Shown one piece after another: positions 15,866 to 26,321 of a DNA stretch of 64,000 nucleotides. Location: the NCBI GenBank assembly GCA_015075375.1, contig JABTUM010000001.1, positions 1,731,201 to 1,795,200 of the forward strand. Direction: 5' to 3'. The notes beneath the pieces were generated by a model that did not search any database, was not told the DNA's origin, and worked only from the letters and a program-made list of their open reading frames with translations. The position numbers and the translations under genes are program-made. The DNA is from Planctomycetota bacterium (GTDB lineage Bacteria > Planctomycetota > SZUA-567 > H5-PLA8). Within the stretch, counting starts at the first letter, position 1; every line of letters begins with the position of its first letter.

Positions 15866-16522
15866 ATGAGCGAGGATCGGATTCGAACGGCGCATGCCGC
15901 CGCGCAAGCTTGGGCTCAACGGCGCGACGATGCGGCCGTGAATGCCGTCCTGGCGCTCTTGGATACGCATGCGCCTGAATCCCTGCTGGGCGACGCGCGC
16001 ACGGAATACTGGTGGCATGGCTGCGAAGCCATGGCCGACGCGATCGGGCCTGGCCGCCCCGCCGCGGCCGTTCGCCTGCTGGAACTCGCCCGCGTCAGCA
16101 ACCAGAAAGAAGGCTCCATGGCCACCGGCTCCGGCGAAGGGCTGGCCTCCCGGGAGAACCTCCGCCGCATCGATGCCAAGATCGCGGCGCTGCGCGCGCA
16201 GGCGCCGGAAGCTCCGGCTTCCGCCTCTGCCGCGGGGCCGGCCTGTTCCTGCGGGCGGACGCTCGATACCGCGCGGCCGGCGGCGCGCCTGGCCTTCGAA
16301 GTCATGGGCGATACTTACGAGATGAAGCTGGGGCGCTGCGCAGGCTGCGGATCGCACTGGCGCGCGCTGGCCCGCGAACGCTTCACCGGCCCCGAGAGCG
16401 AGTCCGCCGGACCGATCGAAGCGAACGAAGCGGCGGCACTGCTCGACCTGATCGCCGCGTGCCCCGATCCCACGCAGGCGCGCTGCCGCTGCGCCGCGCA
16501 CCGGAAAATCGCCTGGGGCTGA
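15866..16522 (+). CDS. Hypothetical protein with a Cys-rich putative metal site
   Basis: A 218-residue cytoplasmic-looking protein with no signal peptide. The N-terminal 110 residues are helical and Ala-rich (TAHAAAQAWAQRRDDAAV). The second half has CSCG, CAGCGSHW, CPDP and CRCAAH, a spacing compatible with a zinc ribbon or knuckle. I do not recognise the family. Its stop codon abuts the stop of the opposing phosphoesterase gene with no gap (16522/16523). Confidence 0.65.
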   Translation: MSEDRIRTAHAAAQAWAQRRDDAAVNAVLALLDTHAPESLLGDARTEYWWHGCEAMADAIGPGRPAAAVRLLELARVSNQKEGSMATGSGEGLASRENLRRIDAKIAALRAQAPEAPASASAAGPACSCGRTLDTARPAARLAFEVMGDTYEMKLGRCAGCGSHWRALARERFTGPESESAGPIEANEAAALLDLIAACPDPTQARCRCAAHRKIAWG

Positions 16523-17494
16523 TCATTCCGACGCGGGAACGAACGGAATCAGCGGCGGCGCGACCAGCCGTCCGTCGGGCAATACGCGCCAGTATTTACG
16601 CTGAAATTCCTGCCAGCCCCGCGGCAAGCGTCGTTCCGCGTAAGGGCATTCGCCCAAGTGGACCAGGCACCAGCCTTCCGCTCCAGGTTGCCCCCGGCTG
16701 TTGTTTTTCATCGAAAATCCGGGCGCCAATACCTGCTTGATCAGGATCGGCAGGTCGCGTTTGACGCTGACGCCCAAGTCGGGGCGGATGTTTCCGAGCC
16801 CGTGGCAGTGGCTGTAACACCAAACGCGTGCGAGGGGTTCCACGGCCAGCGCATCGAGCAGCGCCGAGCCGTGCTGCGGGCCCTGATGGACCGCCGGGCC
16901 TTGATGCGTGAGCAGCAGATCGACCGGGCCGCCCTCGACGAACGCGCGGATGCGCTCCGCGTCGAAGAAGGCCTGCGGATGCCAGGCGCGCGAAGCGTGG
17001 CGTTTGCGCCGCTCGATACCGCCCAGCGCGCCGACCACCGGCCCAGAGGCCAGCCGCAAGCGCCAGCCGCTGGGCAGGTAGCGCAGGTAGCCGCCCGGGT
17101 CGAGTACCGGGAGTTCCTGCACGAGCACCGGGTCGCGCGGCGGCGGAACGTCCGCGTGCGGCGCGATCAACTCGAATGCGTCGCGGTCGCCGTGAATCGC
17201 CACGACCGGACAGGTCAAACCCAGGCCGCCTTCCTCAAGCGGCTTGAAAATCGCCGCCAGCCACGGCGAAGCCGCCGGACGATGCCACTGCGTAAAGTAC
17301 TCCAATTCGCAAGGGTTCGCCTCGGCGCGCTGCCGCGTGGCTTCGTCGAGCCCGTCGATCTGCGTGAAGAGTCCCAGATCTCCGCAGAGGAAAACCGCGT
17401 CGAACGGAACGCTCCGATGCCAGACCGCCGCCAGCCCCAGCGCGAGTTGCAAGTGACCGTGCAGATCGCCGATCACGCAGACGCTTTTATCCAT
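16523..17494 (-). CDS. Calcineurin-like metallophosphoesterase
   Basis: A 323-residue protein with the di-metal phosphoesterase motifs in order: VIGDLHGH (D-x-H), FLCGDLGLFTQ (GD), AIHGDRDAFEL in place of GNHD/E, LLLTHQGP and CYSHCHGLGN (GHxH-like). The third motif carries Asp instead of the usual Asn, seen in some distant members. No membrane segment or signal, so a cytoplasmic enzyme acting on a phosphodiester or phosphoprotein is likely; substrate unknown. Convergent with the preceding hypothetical gene. Confidence 0.85.
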   Translation of the reverse strand: MDKSVCVIGDLHGHLQLALGLAAVWHRSVPFDAVFLCGDLGLFTQIDGLDEATRQRAEANPCELEYFTQWHRPAASPWLAAIFKPLEEGGLGLTCPVVAIHGDRDAFELIAPHADVPPPRDPVLVQELPVLDPGGYLRYLPSGWRLRLASGPVVGALGGIERRKRHASRAWHPQAFFDAERIRAFVEGGPVDLLLTHQGPAVHQGPQHGSALLDALAVEPLARVWCYSHCHGLGNIRPDLGVSVKRDLPILIKQVLAPGFSMKNNSRGQPGAEGWCLVHLGECPYAERRLPRGWQEFQRKYWRVLPDGRLVAPPLIPFVPASE

Positions 17495-17631
17495 GCGCGG
17501 TGCACCGAACCTTGAGCGAACGGCCTTCGTCTATCGCTGCCTGGGCCATCCTGGGCCGCCGGACCCGGCCGGCCGTTCCTTGCGGCCGGCCCTTCCGTTC
17601 TTCGCGCGCTTCGCGGGGAAATCCGCCCGCG

Positions 17632-19065
17632 CTACGCCTCCGCCGCGAGCGGCCCCACGTGCGCCCAGCGCACGCCCGGCCAGTGCGATTCCCAAAGCGT
17701 CTGGTCGCCCGTATCGCGCACGCGCTTCCATACCTGCGCCATCATCTCGTCGGCTTTGCCGCGATGCAGCGGATCGCGCGCCAAATTGCGGCGTTCCTGC
17801 GGATCGTTCGCCAGATCGTACAGCTCGTCCTCGTCGAAGCCGTTGAAGACGAATTTCCAGTTTCCGTTCCACCAGACGCGCTGGGTGAGCGTGTAACGCG
17901 CGCCGAAGTACTCGGCGTAGGCCGTCTGGAAGTTCCGCGCTTCGCCGTCCGGATCCTTCAAGAGCGCCGCGAACGAGCGCGAATCGGGTGCGCCCAGCGC
18001 CGGCAGCCCGGCCAGGTCGAGCAGCGTGGGGCCGAGATCGGGGAGCGTCACCAGTCCGTGCGCCAGCGCCCCGCGCGCGAGGCCCGGGCCGCTGAAGATC
18101 ATCGGGATGTGGTAATTCTCCTCGAAGGCCGAGACGTTGTGCGCGATCAAGCCGTGCGCGCCGAGCAGGTTTCCGTGATCGCTGGTGAAGACGACGATCG
18201 TGCGTTCGCGCTGCCCGCTCGCGTCGAGCCGGGCAAGGAGCCGCCCGTACAGCCGGTCGATCTCCGTCATGCTCGCGTACTGCCCCACCAGCATCTCGCG
18301 CCGCTCGCGCTCGCTCAGCGCCTGCCACAGCCCCGACGCTTTGCGGTACAACCCCGGCCGCCCGGCCAGATCGTCGTCGGCGTGCTCCGGCAGCCGCGCA
18401 GCGCCGAGTTCGTACGCATCGAAGACGTCCTTCCCGCAGATCGGCGGCTCGTTCGGCTCGGGCAGGCTGACGAAGCAGCACCACGGCTTGCCGCTCTTTA
18501 GCGACTCCTCGAGGAACCCCTCGGCCGCGGCCACCGTCCGGCCCGGCGTGCGCGCCTCCGCCGGCTCGTGCGCGACCCCGTACAGCATGCTCGCCTTGTA
18601 GCCGCGCGGGACGTCCAGCGTCTTACGCAACGCGAACTCGTCCCCGCCGCCGTCCGAAACGCGGTTGCGATTGCGGTAGTATTCGCCGTCGGTGCTCCCG
18701 TTCACCTGCCAGCCGTACGCCTCCAGGTCTTCCGGGCGGTCGACGTGCCACTTGCCGAAGTAACCGGTGCGGTAACCGGCCGCCGCGAAGCGCTGCGCCC
18801 AGTGCGGCTTCTCGCGGCGCAGGCACGACTGGTCGTCGGCGACGCTGTGGATCACGTCCAGCACGCCGTGGTTGTGCGGCAAGAGGCCCGTCAGCATGCT
18901 CGCCCGAGACGGCGAACTGATCGGATTGATCGAATACGCCCGCGCCACGCGCACGCCGCCTGCGGCCAGCGCGCGCAGGTGCGGCATCCGGCACGGATGC
19001 CCCGGATCGAAAAAACGGCCCTGCAAGCCATCCACCATCAGCACGAGCACGTTGGGCTGGGCCAT
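17632..19065 (-). CDS. Sulfatase (arylsulfatase A superfamily, Ser-type)
   Basis: A 477-residue sulfatase starting at ATG 19065 (MAQPNVLVLMVDGLQGR; the VDG Asp binds calcium). The catalytic motif is SSPSRASMLTG, so the first Ser of S-x-P-x-R is the residue converted to formylglycine, requiring an anSME-type radical SAM maturase not found here. TGYFGKWH, VVFTSDHGNLLGAHG and the FDEDELYDLANDPQE C-terminal segment are all classic. No signal peptide is evident, so the enzyme may be cytoplasmic or exported by other means. Sulfatases are abundant in Planctomycetota and strip sulfate esters from algal polysaccharides. Confidence 0.94.
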   Translation of the reverse strand: MAQPNVLVLMVDGLQGRFFDPGHPCRMPHLRALAAGGVRVARAYSINPISSPSRASMLTGLLPHNHGVLDVIHSVADDQSCLRREKPHWAQRFAAAGYRTGYFGKWHVDRPEDLEAYGWQVNGSTDGEYYRNRNRVSDGGGDEFALRKTLDVPRGYKASMLYGVAHEPAEARTPGRTVAAAEGFLEESLKSGKPWCCFVSLPEPNEPPICGKDVFDAYELGAARLPEHADDDLAGRPGLYRKASGLWQALSERERREMLVGQYASMTEIDRLYGRLLARLDASGQRERTIVVFTSDHGNLLGAHGLIAHNVSAFEENYHIPMIFSGPGLARGALAHGLVTLPDLGPTLLDLAGLPALGAPDSRSFAALLKDPDGEARNFQTAYAEYFGARYTLTQRVWWNGNWKFVFNGFDEDELYDLANDPQERRNLARDPLHRGKADEMMAQVWKRVRDTGDQTLWESHWPGVRWAHVGPLAAEA

Positions 19066-19257
19066 ATAGGTCGCCGCTCCTGTCCATTCGAGACCGCGAT
19101 CGAAGCTCCAGCCTACCCGATGCACGCACGCACGACGAGCGGCCGAGCGTATCGGCGCGCGAACCGCCGGACTTTTTGCCCGATCGTTCGATTCGATCCA
19201 ATCTTTCTTTACGCGTCTGCTTCCGTTTGGTACAGGTAAGGTGGGTAGAGGTTCCGC

Positions 19258-19593
19258 ATGCGGCGATCCGATCTCTTGCGCCTATTTTTTCTTGCCGCGC
19301 TGGCGGCCGGATGTCCGATTCCGGGCCTGCTGCCACAGCCTCAGCCGGCCTTCGATACCAAGCCCCTGGTAAAAGCAGGATCCTCCTGCGCCGTCTGTTT
19401 ACCCGCGGACCCGTCCGCCAAATCCTGGAAATCCGAATCCGGCTCCTTCTTCGCGGAAGTCCCCGGAACCGCGATTCGGCCCGGCGCCGCCGGCGAAGGC
19501 TGCACCGCACTGCTCGCGGCGGCGCCGCGGCGGTCCGAGTTCGCCCGTGGAGAGCGCCTGGCGCGCGCACCTCCCGGATTCGCCTCGCTGTAA
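19258..19593 (+). CDS. Small hypothetical lipoprotein
   Basis: A 111-residue frame with ATG at 19258 and GAGG six bases upstream. The N-terminus MRRSDLLRLFFLAALAAGC is a good lipoprotein signal with the lipobox LAAGC and Cys19. The mature part is short, contains a SSCAVC pair and has no recognisable domain; its C-terminal third is Arg/Ala-rich and may be a less constrained tail. It is divergent from the sulfatase and upstream of another small gene. Real coding is likely but not certain. Confidence 0.5.
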   Translation: MRRSDLLRLFFLAALAAGCPIPGLLPQPQPAFDTKPLVKAGSSCAVCLPADPSAKSWKSESGSFFAEVPGTAIRPGAAGEGCTALLAAAPRRSEFARGERLARAPPGFASL

Positions 19594-19695
19594 CCCATCC
19601 CGTTTTTCTCCTGGCCGGTATTCGACGTTCACGCATGGACGCCCGTGGCGCCGCCATGCGTCGTTCTCACGTCTTCCATTCCGGAGTTCGCGAAC

Positions 19696-19980
19696 ATGGT
19701 TACCTACTACGTGGCTTGGTGCGCGGCAGCGCCCCAGCCCCTGCCGAAGGCCGCTTTCGAATACCTCGTCCATCCCAATTCCGGCGACGGCGGGATCCGC
19801 TACTTCAACGCGATGCTGGATGCGCCCGACGAACGCTCCGCCTGGGAACTCGTCAGCCGCCGGTTTCCGGGGGCGGCGCGCAATTTGCTCGAAAAAGCGA
19901 CCGATAAATCCCGGAAGCGCTACGCGGCGACGCGCGGCATGCCGGGGGTGCAAACCGTCAAAGCCAGTCAGGCAGAATAG
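19696..19980 (+). CDS. Small hypothetical protein (94 residues)
   Basis: ATG 19696 with GGAG nine bases upstream encodes MVTYYVAWCAAAPQPLPKAA followed by a compact soluble domain (FEYLVHPNSGDGGIRYFNAM, AWELVSRRFPGAARNLLEK). No signal or membrane helix. The in-frame extension to 19645 lacks support. The family is not recognised. It is followed after 8 bases by a long perfect hairpin and then by the antiporter gene. Confidence 0.55.
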   Translation: MVTYYVAWCAAAPQPLPKAAFEYLVHPNSGDGGIRYFNAMLDAPDERSAWELVSRRFPGAARNLLEKATDKSRKRYAATRGMPGVQTVKASQAE

Positions 19981-19988
19981 CGAAAAAA

Positions 19989-20024
19989 GTGCGCGGAGCG
20001 GCTTGGTCGAGTCGCTCCGCGCAC
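19989..20024. repeat. Perfect 12-bp inverted repeat before the antiporter gene
   Basis: GTGCGCGGAGCG (19989-20000) and CGCTCCGCGCAC (20013-20024), 12-base loop. It follows the stop of the 94-residue gene by 8 bases and precedes the antiporter ATG by 15. The A6 tract is on its 5' side, so it would be an intrinsic terminator only for minus-strand transcription; on the plus strand it is a stable 5' or 3' structure. Confidence 0.6.
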
Positions 20025-20039
20025 GCTATAAGGGCGCTT

Positions 20040-21833
20040 ATGCACAACATCGATCTCATCGTCACCATCGCCACCGGGCTGGCCGTCGCGCTCGCCTTCG
20101 GACTGCTCACGCATCGCCTGGGCCTCTCGCCCATCCTCGGATACTTGCTCGCCGGCGTCGCCTTGGGCCCGCACACGCCAGGCTTCATCGCCGACAGCCA
20201 TCTCGCCGCGCAACTCGCCGAAATAGGCGTGATCCTGATGATGTTCGGCGTCGGCATGCACTTTCACTGGAAGGATCTGCTCGCGGTGAAAGGCGTCGCC
20301 TTGCCGGGCGCGATCGGGCAAAGCGCCGTGGCGACCGTGCTGGGCTGCGCCGTGGGCCTTGCCTTCGGCATGCCGCTGGGCGCGGGCATCGTCATGGGCC
20401 TCGCGATCTCCGTCGCCAGCACCGTCGTGCTGCTGCGCGTGCTGGCCGATAACCACGTGCTGCTGACCGGCGCGGGGCGCATCGCCGTCGGCTGGCTGGT
20501 CGTCGAAGACCTGTTCACGGTCCTGATCCTCGTGCTGCTGCCGGCTTTTGCCGGAGCGGCCGGCGCGACGGGCGAGGAAATGTCCGCCGCCGGAGCGCTG
20601 GGCTGGGCGCTCGTGCGCCTGACCGCGCTGACCCTCCTCGTGCTCCTGGGCGGCGGCCTGGCGATCCCCTGGTTCCTCGAACGCATCGCGCGCCTGCGCT
20701 CGGGCGAACTGTTCACCCTCGCCGTCCTCGCCTTGGCCCTGGGCATCGCCACCGCGTCGGCCGTCTTCTTCGGAGCCTCCATGGCGCTGGGCGCGTTCCT
20801 GGCCGGCATGGTCGTCAGCCAGTCGAAGGTCCACCACCAGGCCGCCGCCGACGCGCTGCCGATGCGCGACGCGTTCGCGGTGCTCTTCTTCGTCTCCGTG
20901 GGCATGCTCTTCGATCCGCGCTTCCTCTGGGAAAATCCCGGCATGGTCGCCGCGATGCTCGCCGTGATCCTGATCGGAAAATCCGCCGCCGCGCTTTTGA
21001 TCGTTCTCGTCCTCGGGCATCCCGTGAAGACCGCGCTCACCGCCGCCGTCAGCCTCGCGCAGATCGGAGAGTTCTCGTTCATCGTCGGCGAACTGGGCCA
21101 CGCCTTGGGGCTCGTCCCCGACGAAGGCCGCAGCCTGCTCGTCGCGTGCGCCCTGATCTCGATCACGCTCAACCCGGTCCTCTTCCGGCGCATCGGCGGC
21201 GTCGAGCGCTTCCTGCGCGCGCGTCCCGCGCTCTGGCGCGTCTTGAATCTGCGCAACCGCAACGAGCAGGCCGCCGCCAGCGGCATCCGTCCCGCCGTCG
21301 AACTCGGCACCGTCGGAGCCATCGTCATCGGCTACGGTCCCGTCGGACGCACGCTCACCCGCATCCTCACCGACTTCGGCATCCGCCCCACCGTCGTGGA
21401 CCTGAACGTCGATACCGTGCGGAAACTCAACGACTCCGGACTCGCCGCCGTCTACGGCGACGCCAGCCGCTCCGAAATCCTCAAGGCCGCCGGCGTCCAG
21501 GACGCCAGCTACCTGCTCGTCACGCTGCCCGATCTGACCGGGCGCGTTCCCGTCCTCGCCGCCGCGCGCGCGATCAATCCTAAGATCCGCGTCTTCGTCC
21601 GCGCGCACTACCTGGGCGAACGCGCGATGCTCGACGAATTCGGCGCGACCATCGTCGCGTACGAAGAAGCCGAGGTGGCCGTCTCGCTGGCGCAGAGCCT
21701 GCTGCACGAAGTCGGAGCGTCCGAGGACGCCATCCGGCAGAACCTCGCGCGCATCCGCGAAGAACTCGCCGCCCCCGCGCCGAGATCCGCGCCCGCCGCC
21801 TCGAACGGCGCTCCTCCACCCGCCCCCGCCTGA
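20040..21833 (+). CDS. KefB/YbaL-type cation:proton antiporter with TrkA-N domain
   Basis: A 597-residue membrane protein starting at ATG 20040 (MHNIDLIVTIATGLAVALAF). About residues 1-385 hold some twelve membrane helices of the CPA2 antiporter fold (LSPILGYLLAGVALGPHTPG, GVGMHFHWKDLL, SVASTVVLLRVLADN, GAFLAGMVVSQSK). After a linker, a RCK/TrkA-N regulatory domain begins at about residue 420 (GAIVIGYGPVGRTLTRILTD, a GxGxxG NAD site) and ends near 545. The C-terminal 30 residues are Pro/Ala-rich. The protein probably exchanges K+ or Na+ for H+ under nucleotide control. Confidence 0.94.
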   Translation: MHNIDLIVTIATGLAVALAFGLLTHRLGLSPILGYLLAGVALGPHTPGFIADSHLAAQLAEIGVILMMFGVGMHFHWKDLLAVKGVALPGAIGQSAVATVLGCAVGLAFGMPLGAGIVMGLAISVASTVVLLRVLADNHVLLTGAGRIAVGWLVVEDLFTVLILVLLPAFAGAAGATGEEMSAAGALGWALVRLTALTLLVLLGGGLAIPWFLERIARLRSGELFTLAVLALALGIATASAVFFGASMALGAFLAGMVVSQSKVHHQAAADALPMRDAFAVLFFVSVGMLFDPRFLWENPGMVAAMLAVILIGKSAAALLIVLVLGHPVKTALTAAVSLAQIGEFSFIVGELGHALGLVPDEGRSLLVACALISITLNPVLFRRIGGVERFLRARPALWRVLNLRNRNEQAAASGIRPAVELGTVGAIVIGYGPVGRTLTRILTDFGIRPTVVDLNVDTVRKLNDSGLAAVYGDASRSEILKAAGVQDASYLLVTLPDLTGRVPVLAAARAINPKIRVFVRAHYLGERAMLDEFGATIVAYEEAEVAVSLAQSLLHEVGASEDAIRQNLARIREELAAPAPRSAPAASNGAPPPAPA

Positions 21834-21995
21834 ACGGCCCGCCGCTTGCGCCGCATCCGGACATGGCGCACGCGCATCCGCAACCTGTCACTCCCGCCCC
21901 GCCGCGAACCGGTCTGCGCGCGCGGCCTTTACACGTCCGCCCCGCGAACTTCGCGAAGGCATGGCGCGCGCGGCGCGGCGCGCTATTCTGGAGTC

Positions 21996-22730
21996 ATGCC
22001 GGATTCCGAGGCGATAGCGTTGGTCACGGGCGGCTCGCGCGGCATCGGCGCGGCGTGCGCCCGCGCATTGGCCCAAGACGGCTGGCGCGTGGCGCTGCAG
22101 TACCGCGAACGCGCCGCAGAAGCCCAGGCGCTGGCCGCCGGACTCCCCGGGGCTCAAGCCTTCGCGGCCGACCTCGCCCAACCCGGCGCGGCGCAGCAAC
22201 TCGTCGATACGGTGGCCGAATCGTGCGGGCCGCCGCGCGCGCTCATCCACGCCGCCGGCGCGATGCTCGAAAAACCCCTCCTGTTCACCAAGCCCGAAGA
22301 ATGGTCGCGGCTGCTGGAACTGCACGCGCTGAGCGCTTGGGCGCTCTCGAAGGCGCTGCTGCGCCATCTGCGCAAGGCGCCGCACGGGACCGGCCGCTTG
22401 GTCTTCGTCGGCAGCCTCGCCGGCGTGGTGGGCTTGGGCAACGGCGTCGCGTACGCCGCCGGCAAGGGCGCGCTGCACGGACTGGCCAAAAGCCTCGCGC
22501 TGGAATGCGCGCGCTGGGGCGCGACGGCCAACGTCGTCGCGCCCGGCTACGTCGAGACCGCGATGACGGCGCATCACGACGCGGCGCGCAAGGCCGCGCA
22601 TGCCGCGGCCATACCGCTCGGACGCTACGCGCGGCCCGAGGAAGTCGCCGCGCAGGCCGCTTTCCTGTGCCGCCCCGAGGCCGCGTACACCACCGGGCAA
22701 ATCCTGGTTCTTGACGGCGGGATGAACTGA
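21996..22730 (+). CDS. Short-chain dehydrogenase/reductase (FabG-like)
   Basis: A 244-residue classical SDR from ATG 21996 (MPDSEAIALVTGGSRGIGAA, the TGxxxGxG cofactor motif), then LIHAAGA (NAG equivalent), catalytic Ser in VGSLAGVVG, YAAGKGAL with the Tyr-x3-Lys pair, NVVAPGYVETAM and a C-terminal TTGQILVLDGGMN as in FabG. It likely reduces a 3-oxoacyl thioester. The next gene, a hotdog thioesterase, starts on the base after its stop, so the two are cotranscribed and may act on the same acyl substrates. Longer in-frame 5' extensions are Arg-rich and not coding. Confidence 0.93.
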   Translation: MPDSEAIALVTGGSRGIGAACARALAQDGWRVALQYRERAAEAQALAAGLPGAQAFAADLAQPGAAQQLVDTVAESCGPPRALIHAAGAMLEKPLLFTKPEEWSRLLELHALSAWALSKALLRHLRKAPHGTGRLVFVGSLAGVVGLGNGVAYAAGKGALHGLAKSLALECARWGATANVVAPGYVETAMTAHHDAARKAAHAAAIPLGRYARPEEVAAQAAFLCRPEAAYTTGQILVLDGGMN

Positions 22731-23228
22731 ATGGCCGTCGAATCGATGATCCTCGTGCGCCCCGAGCACCTCAACCACCACGGCTTCCTCTACGGCGGCA
22801 AGCTCTTGGAATGGCTCGACGAACACAGCTACATCGGAGCGATGGCGCACCTCAAGCCCGAGGCCAGCCTAGTCACGAAGGGCATCGACCGCGTCGAATT
22901 CCGCCACCAGGTCCGCGACGGCTCGCTCTTGAAAGTCCGCGCGCAACTCGTCCACGTCGGACACACCTCGCTGACGACCTATACGTCCTTCGAACGGACC
23001 CGCGATCCGGTTAAGATCTTCCGCGCGCTGGTCACGTTCGTCTCGCTGGACAAGCAGGGCCAGCCCACGCCGATCGCGCCGTTTCTGCTCCGGCCGTTCC
23101 GGCCGCAAAGCGCGGAGGAACGCCGCTACTGGGCCGAAGTCGAAGCCGCGCGCAGCCGGCGCAGCGCGGCGGGGAAACCCGAAGTGAAGAAGAAAAAGAA
23201 GACGACGATGAAGAAGGATACGCCATGA
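22731..23228 (+). CDS. Acyl-CoA thioesterase, hotdog fold (YciA/BFIT type)
   Basis: A 165-residue protein. The hotdog thioesterase signature is clear: VRPEHLNHHGFLYGGKLLEWLDE (N, HG, GG and D positions) and the EFRHQVRDGSLLKVRAQLV strand region, then TTYTSFERT. The C-terminal 20 residues are a Lys-rich tail (KKKKKTT). It hydrolyses acyl-CoA esters. It begins directly after the SDR stop and overlaps the following small membrane protein gene by 4 bases (ATGA), indicating translational coupling of three genes. Confidence 0.92.
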   Translation: MAVESMILVRPEHLNHHGFLYGGKLLEWLDEHSYIGAMAHLKPEASLVTKGIDRVEFRHQVRDGSLLKVRAQLVHVGHTSLTTYTSFERTRDPVKIFRALVTFVSLDKQGQPTPIAPFLLRPFRPQSAEERRYWAEVEAARSRRSAAGKPEVKKKKKTTMKKDTP

Positions 23229-23422
23229 GCAAAGCGGCCACCGAGCCTGCGGAAAGCGAAGCCGCTTCGGAAAGTCCGAAATCCGGAGCGGCGCGGCCGC
23301 GCTGGATCATGTGGGCCGGCGTGCTGGCCGCGGCCTTGGCCGTGGGGCTCCTGCTGGGCTACCTCTTCCCGATCTTCGGCGGCGCCGAGAAGCCCAACGC
23401 CGCCGCGCCCGCCGCCAAGTAA
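23225..23422 (+). CDS. Small single-pass membrane protein
   Basis: A 65-residue protein whose ATG overlaps the TGA of the thioesterase gene. Residues 1-26 are Ala/Glu/Ser-rich, one hydrophobic helix follows (WIMWAGVLAAALAVGLLLGY), then a 20-residue tail with GGAEKPNAAAPAAK. No family recognised. Cotranscription with the SDR and thioesterase suggests a membrane-associated accessory role, which is speculation. Confidence 0.7.
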   Translation: MSKAATEPAESEAASESPKSGAARPRWIMWAGVLAAALAVGLLLGYLFPIFGGAEKPNAAAPAAK

Positions 23423-23482
23423 GCGCACGCCGCAAGACCTAAACCGTTCCACCATCCGCCGCCGTAGCCCGCGCCACCCCGC

Positions 23483-24436
23483 TCACGCCCGCGGATGAAA
23501 TCGTTCGTGCACGCTCAGCAGCCGTTGGGCATCGACGTGCGTATACAGTTCCGTGGTCGCGATGTTGGCGTGCCCGAGCAGTTCCTGAACGGCGCGCAGA
23601 TTGGCGCCGCCTTCCAGCAGGTGCGTCGCGAAGCTGTGCCGCATCGTGTGCGGGCTGACTTTCCCCGTCAGGCCGATACGCCTTGCGTACTTGCGCAGCA
23701 GCGACCAGACCGCCTGACGGTCCAGCGGCCGGCCGCCTTTGCTCAAAAACAGCCGGCCGCCGTCCCGCGTGCCGCGCTGCTTCGGGCGGACCGAAACCGT
23801 GTAGCGCCGCAGCGCCGCCAGCGCGCTGTGCCCCACCGGCACCACGCGCGTCTTGCTCCCCTTCCCCGTCACGCGCACCACGCCCTGCGAGGCGTCCAGA
23901 TCCTCTTCGCACAGCCCGCACAGTTCGCTGACGCGCAGGCCCGAAGCGTACAGCAGTTCCAGGATCGCACGGTCGCGGCACGGAAGCCGCCAACGCTTTG
24001 CGCTACTGCTCGTTTCTTCATGCGGCGCCCGGACCAGCGCGTCGGCGCGATCGGCGCTAAGCACATGGGGCAACCGGCGCCACGTGCGCGGCGCATCGAC
24101 GGTGGCCGACGGATCGGCGGAGAGCTGGCCTTCGTGAACCAGGAAGCGCAGGAAGACGCGCACCGCCGCCAGCGCACGAGCCACGGACGACTCCCGGTGA
24201 CCGCGCTGTGATCGCTGCAAGGACATGAAGGCGCCGATGTGCGAAGCGTCAATCTCGGCGGCGGAACCGATCCCCTGCTCGTCGAGGTACTTCGCGAATT
24301 GTTCCAGATCCCGCCCGTAGGACGTGACCGTATGCGCCGAAAGGCCGCGCTCGACGGCGAGGTGCTCCAGAAAGGTCGCCCGTTCGGCGGCGAGGCTGGC
24401 CGCGGAGGCGCGCACGGGCTGGTGAGTGGCGGGCAT
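23483..24436 (-). CDS. XerC/XerD-type tyrosine recombinase
   Basis: A 317-residue integrase starting at ATG 24436, with GGGGGAG seven bases upstream. The N-terminal SAM-like core-binding domain (FLEHLAVERGLSAHTVTSYG) is followed by the catalytic domain with Arg in LLYASGLRVSELCGL, Lys in GKGSKTRVVPVG, HTMRHSFATHLLEGG (His and Arg), LGHANIATTELYTHV (His and the Tyr nucleophile). Length and sequence fit housekeeping XerC/D, which resolve chromosome dimers at dif; I cannot tell C from D. A small Ser-rich insertion (ETSSSAKRWRLP) precedes the first catalytic Arg. No integron or phage context is visible. Confidence 0.93.
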   Translation of the reverse strand: MPATHQPVRASAASLAAERATFLEHLAVERGLSAHTVTSYGRDLEQFAKYLDEQGIGSAAEIDASHIGAFMSLQRSQRGHRESSVARALAAVRVFLRFLVHEGQLSADPSATVDAPRTWRRLPHVLSADRADALVRAPHEETSSSAKRWRLPCRDRAILELLYASGLRVSELCGLCEEDLDASQGVVRVTGKGSKTRVVPVGHSALAALRRYTVSVRPKQRGTRDGGRLFLSKGGRPLDRQAVWSLLRKYARRIGLTGKVSPHTMRHSFATHLLEGGANLRAVQELLGHANIATTELYTHVDAQRLLSVHERFHPRA

Positions 24437-24573
24437 GGCGGGACTCCCCCGGATCGTTCCCTCCGTATCGTCCAATCGGCGGCCCCAACTGCACCCGAAT
24501 GCCCAGTGGACGAGGGGCCCCGTGCGGACTATAAAAAGGTAGCAGGAATGCCGCTGCTATTTATAGGAAATGA

Positions 24574-26193
<1,620 letters not shown>

Positions 26194-26321
26194 CCCTCGC
26201 GCCGGCGCTCGCGATAACCTGAAACGGATGAGGCATGGCGCGCGCCCCCGCGCTGTGTTACGCTCCTCGTCGAGCGGCACGTACCGCAACTCCGCCGCGC
26301 CGGAACAGAACTCGAGTCTCC

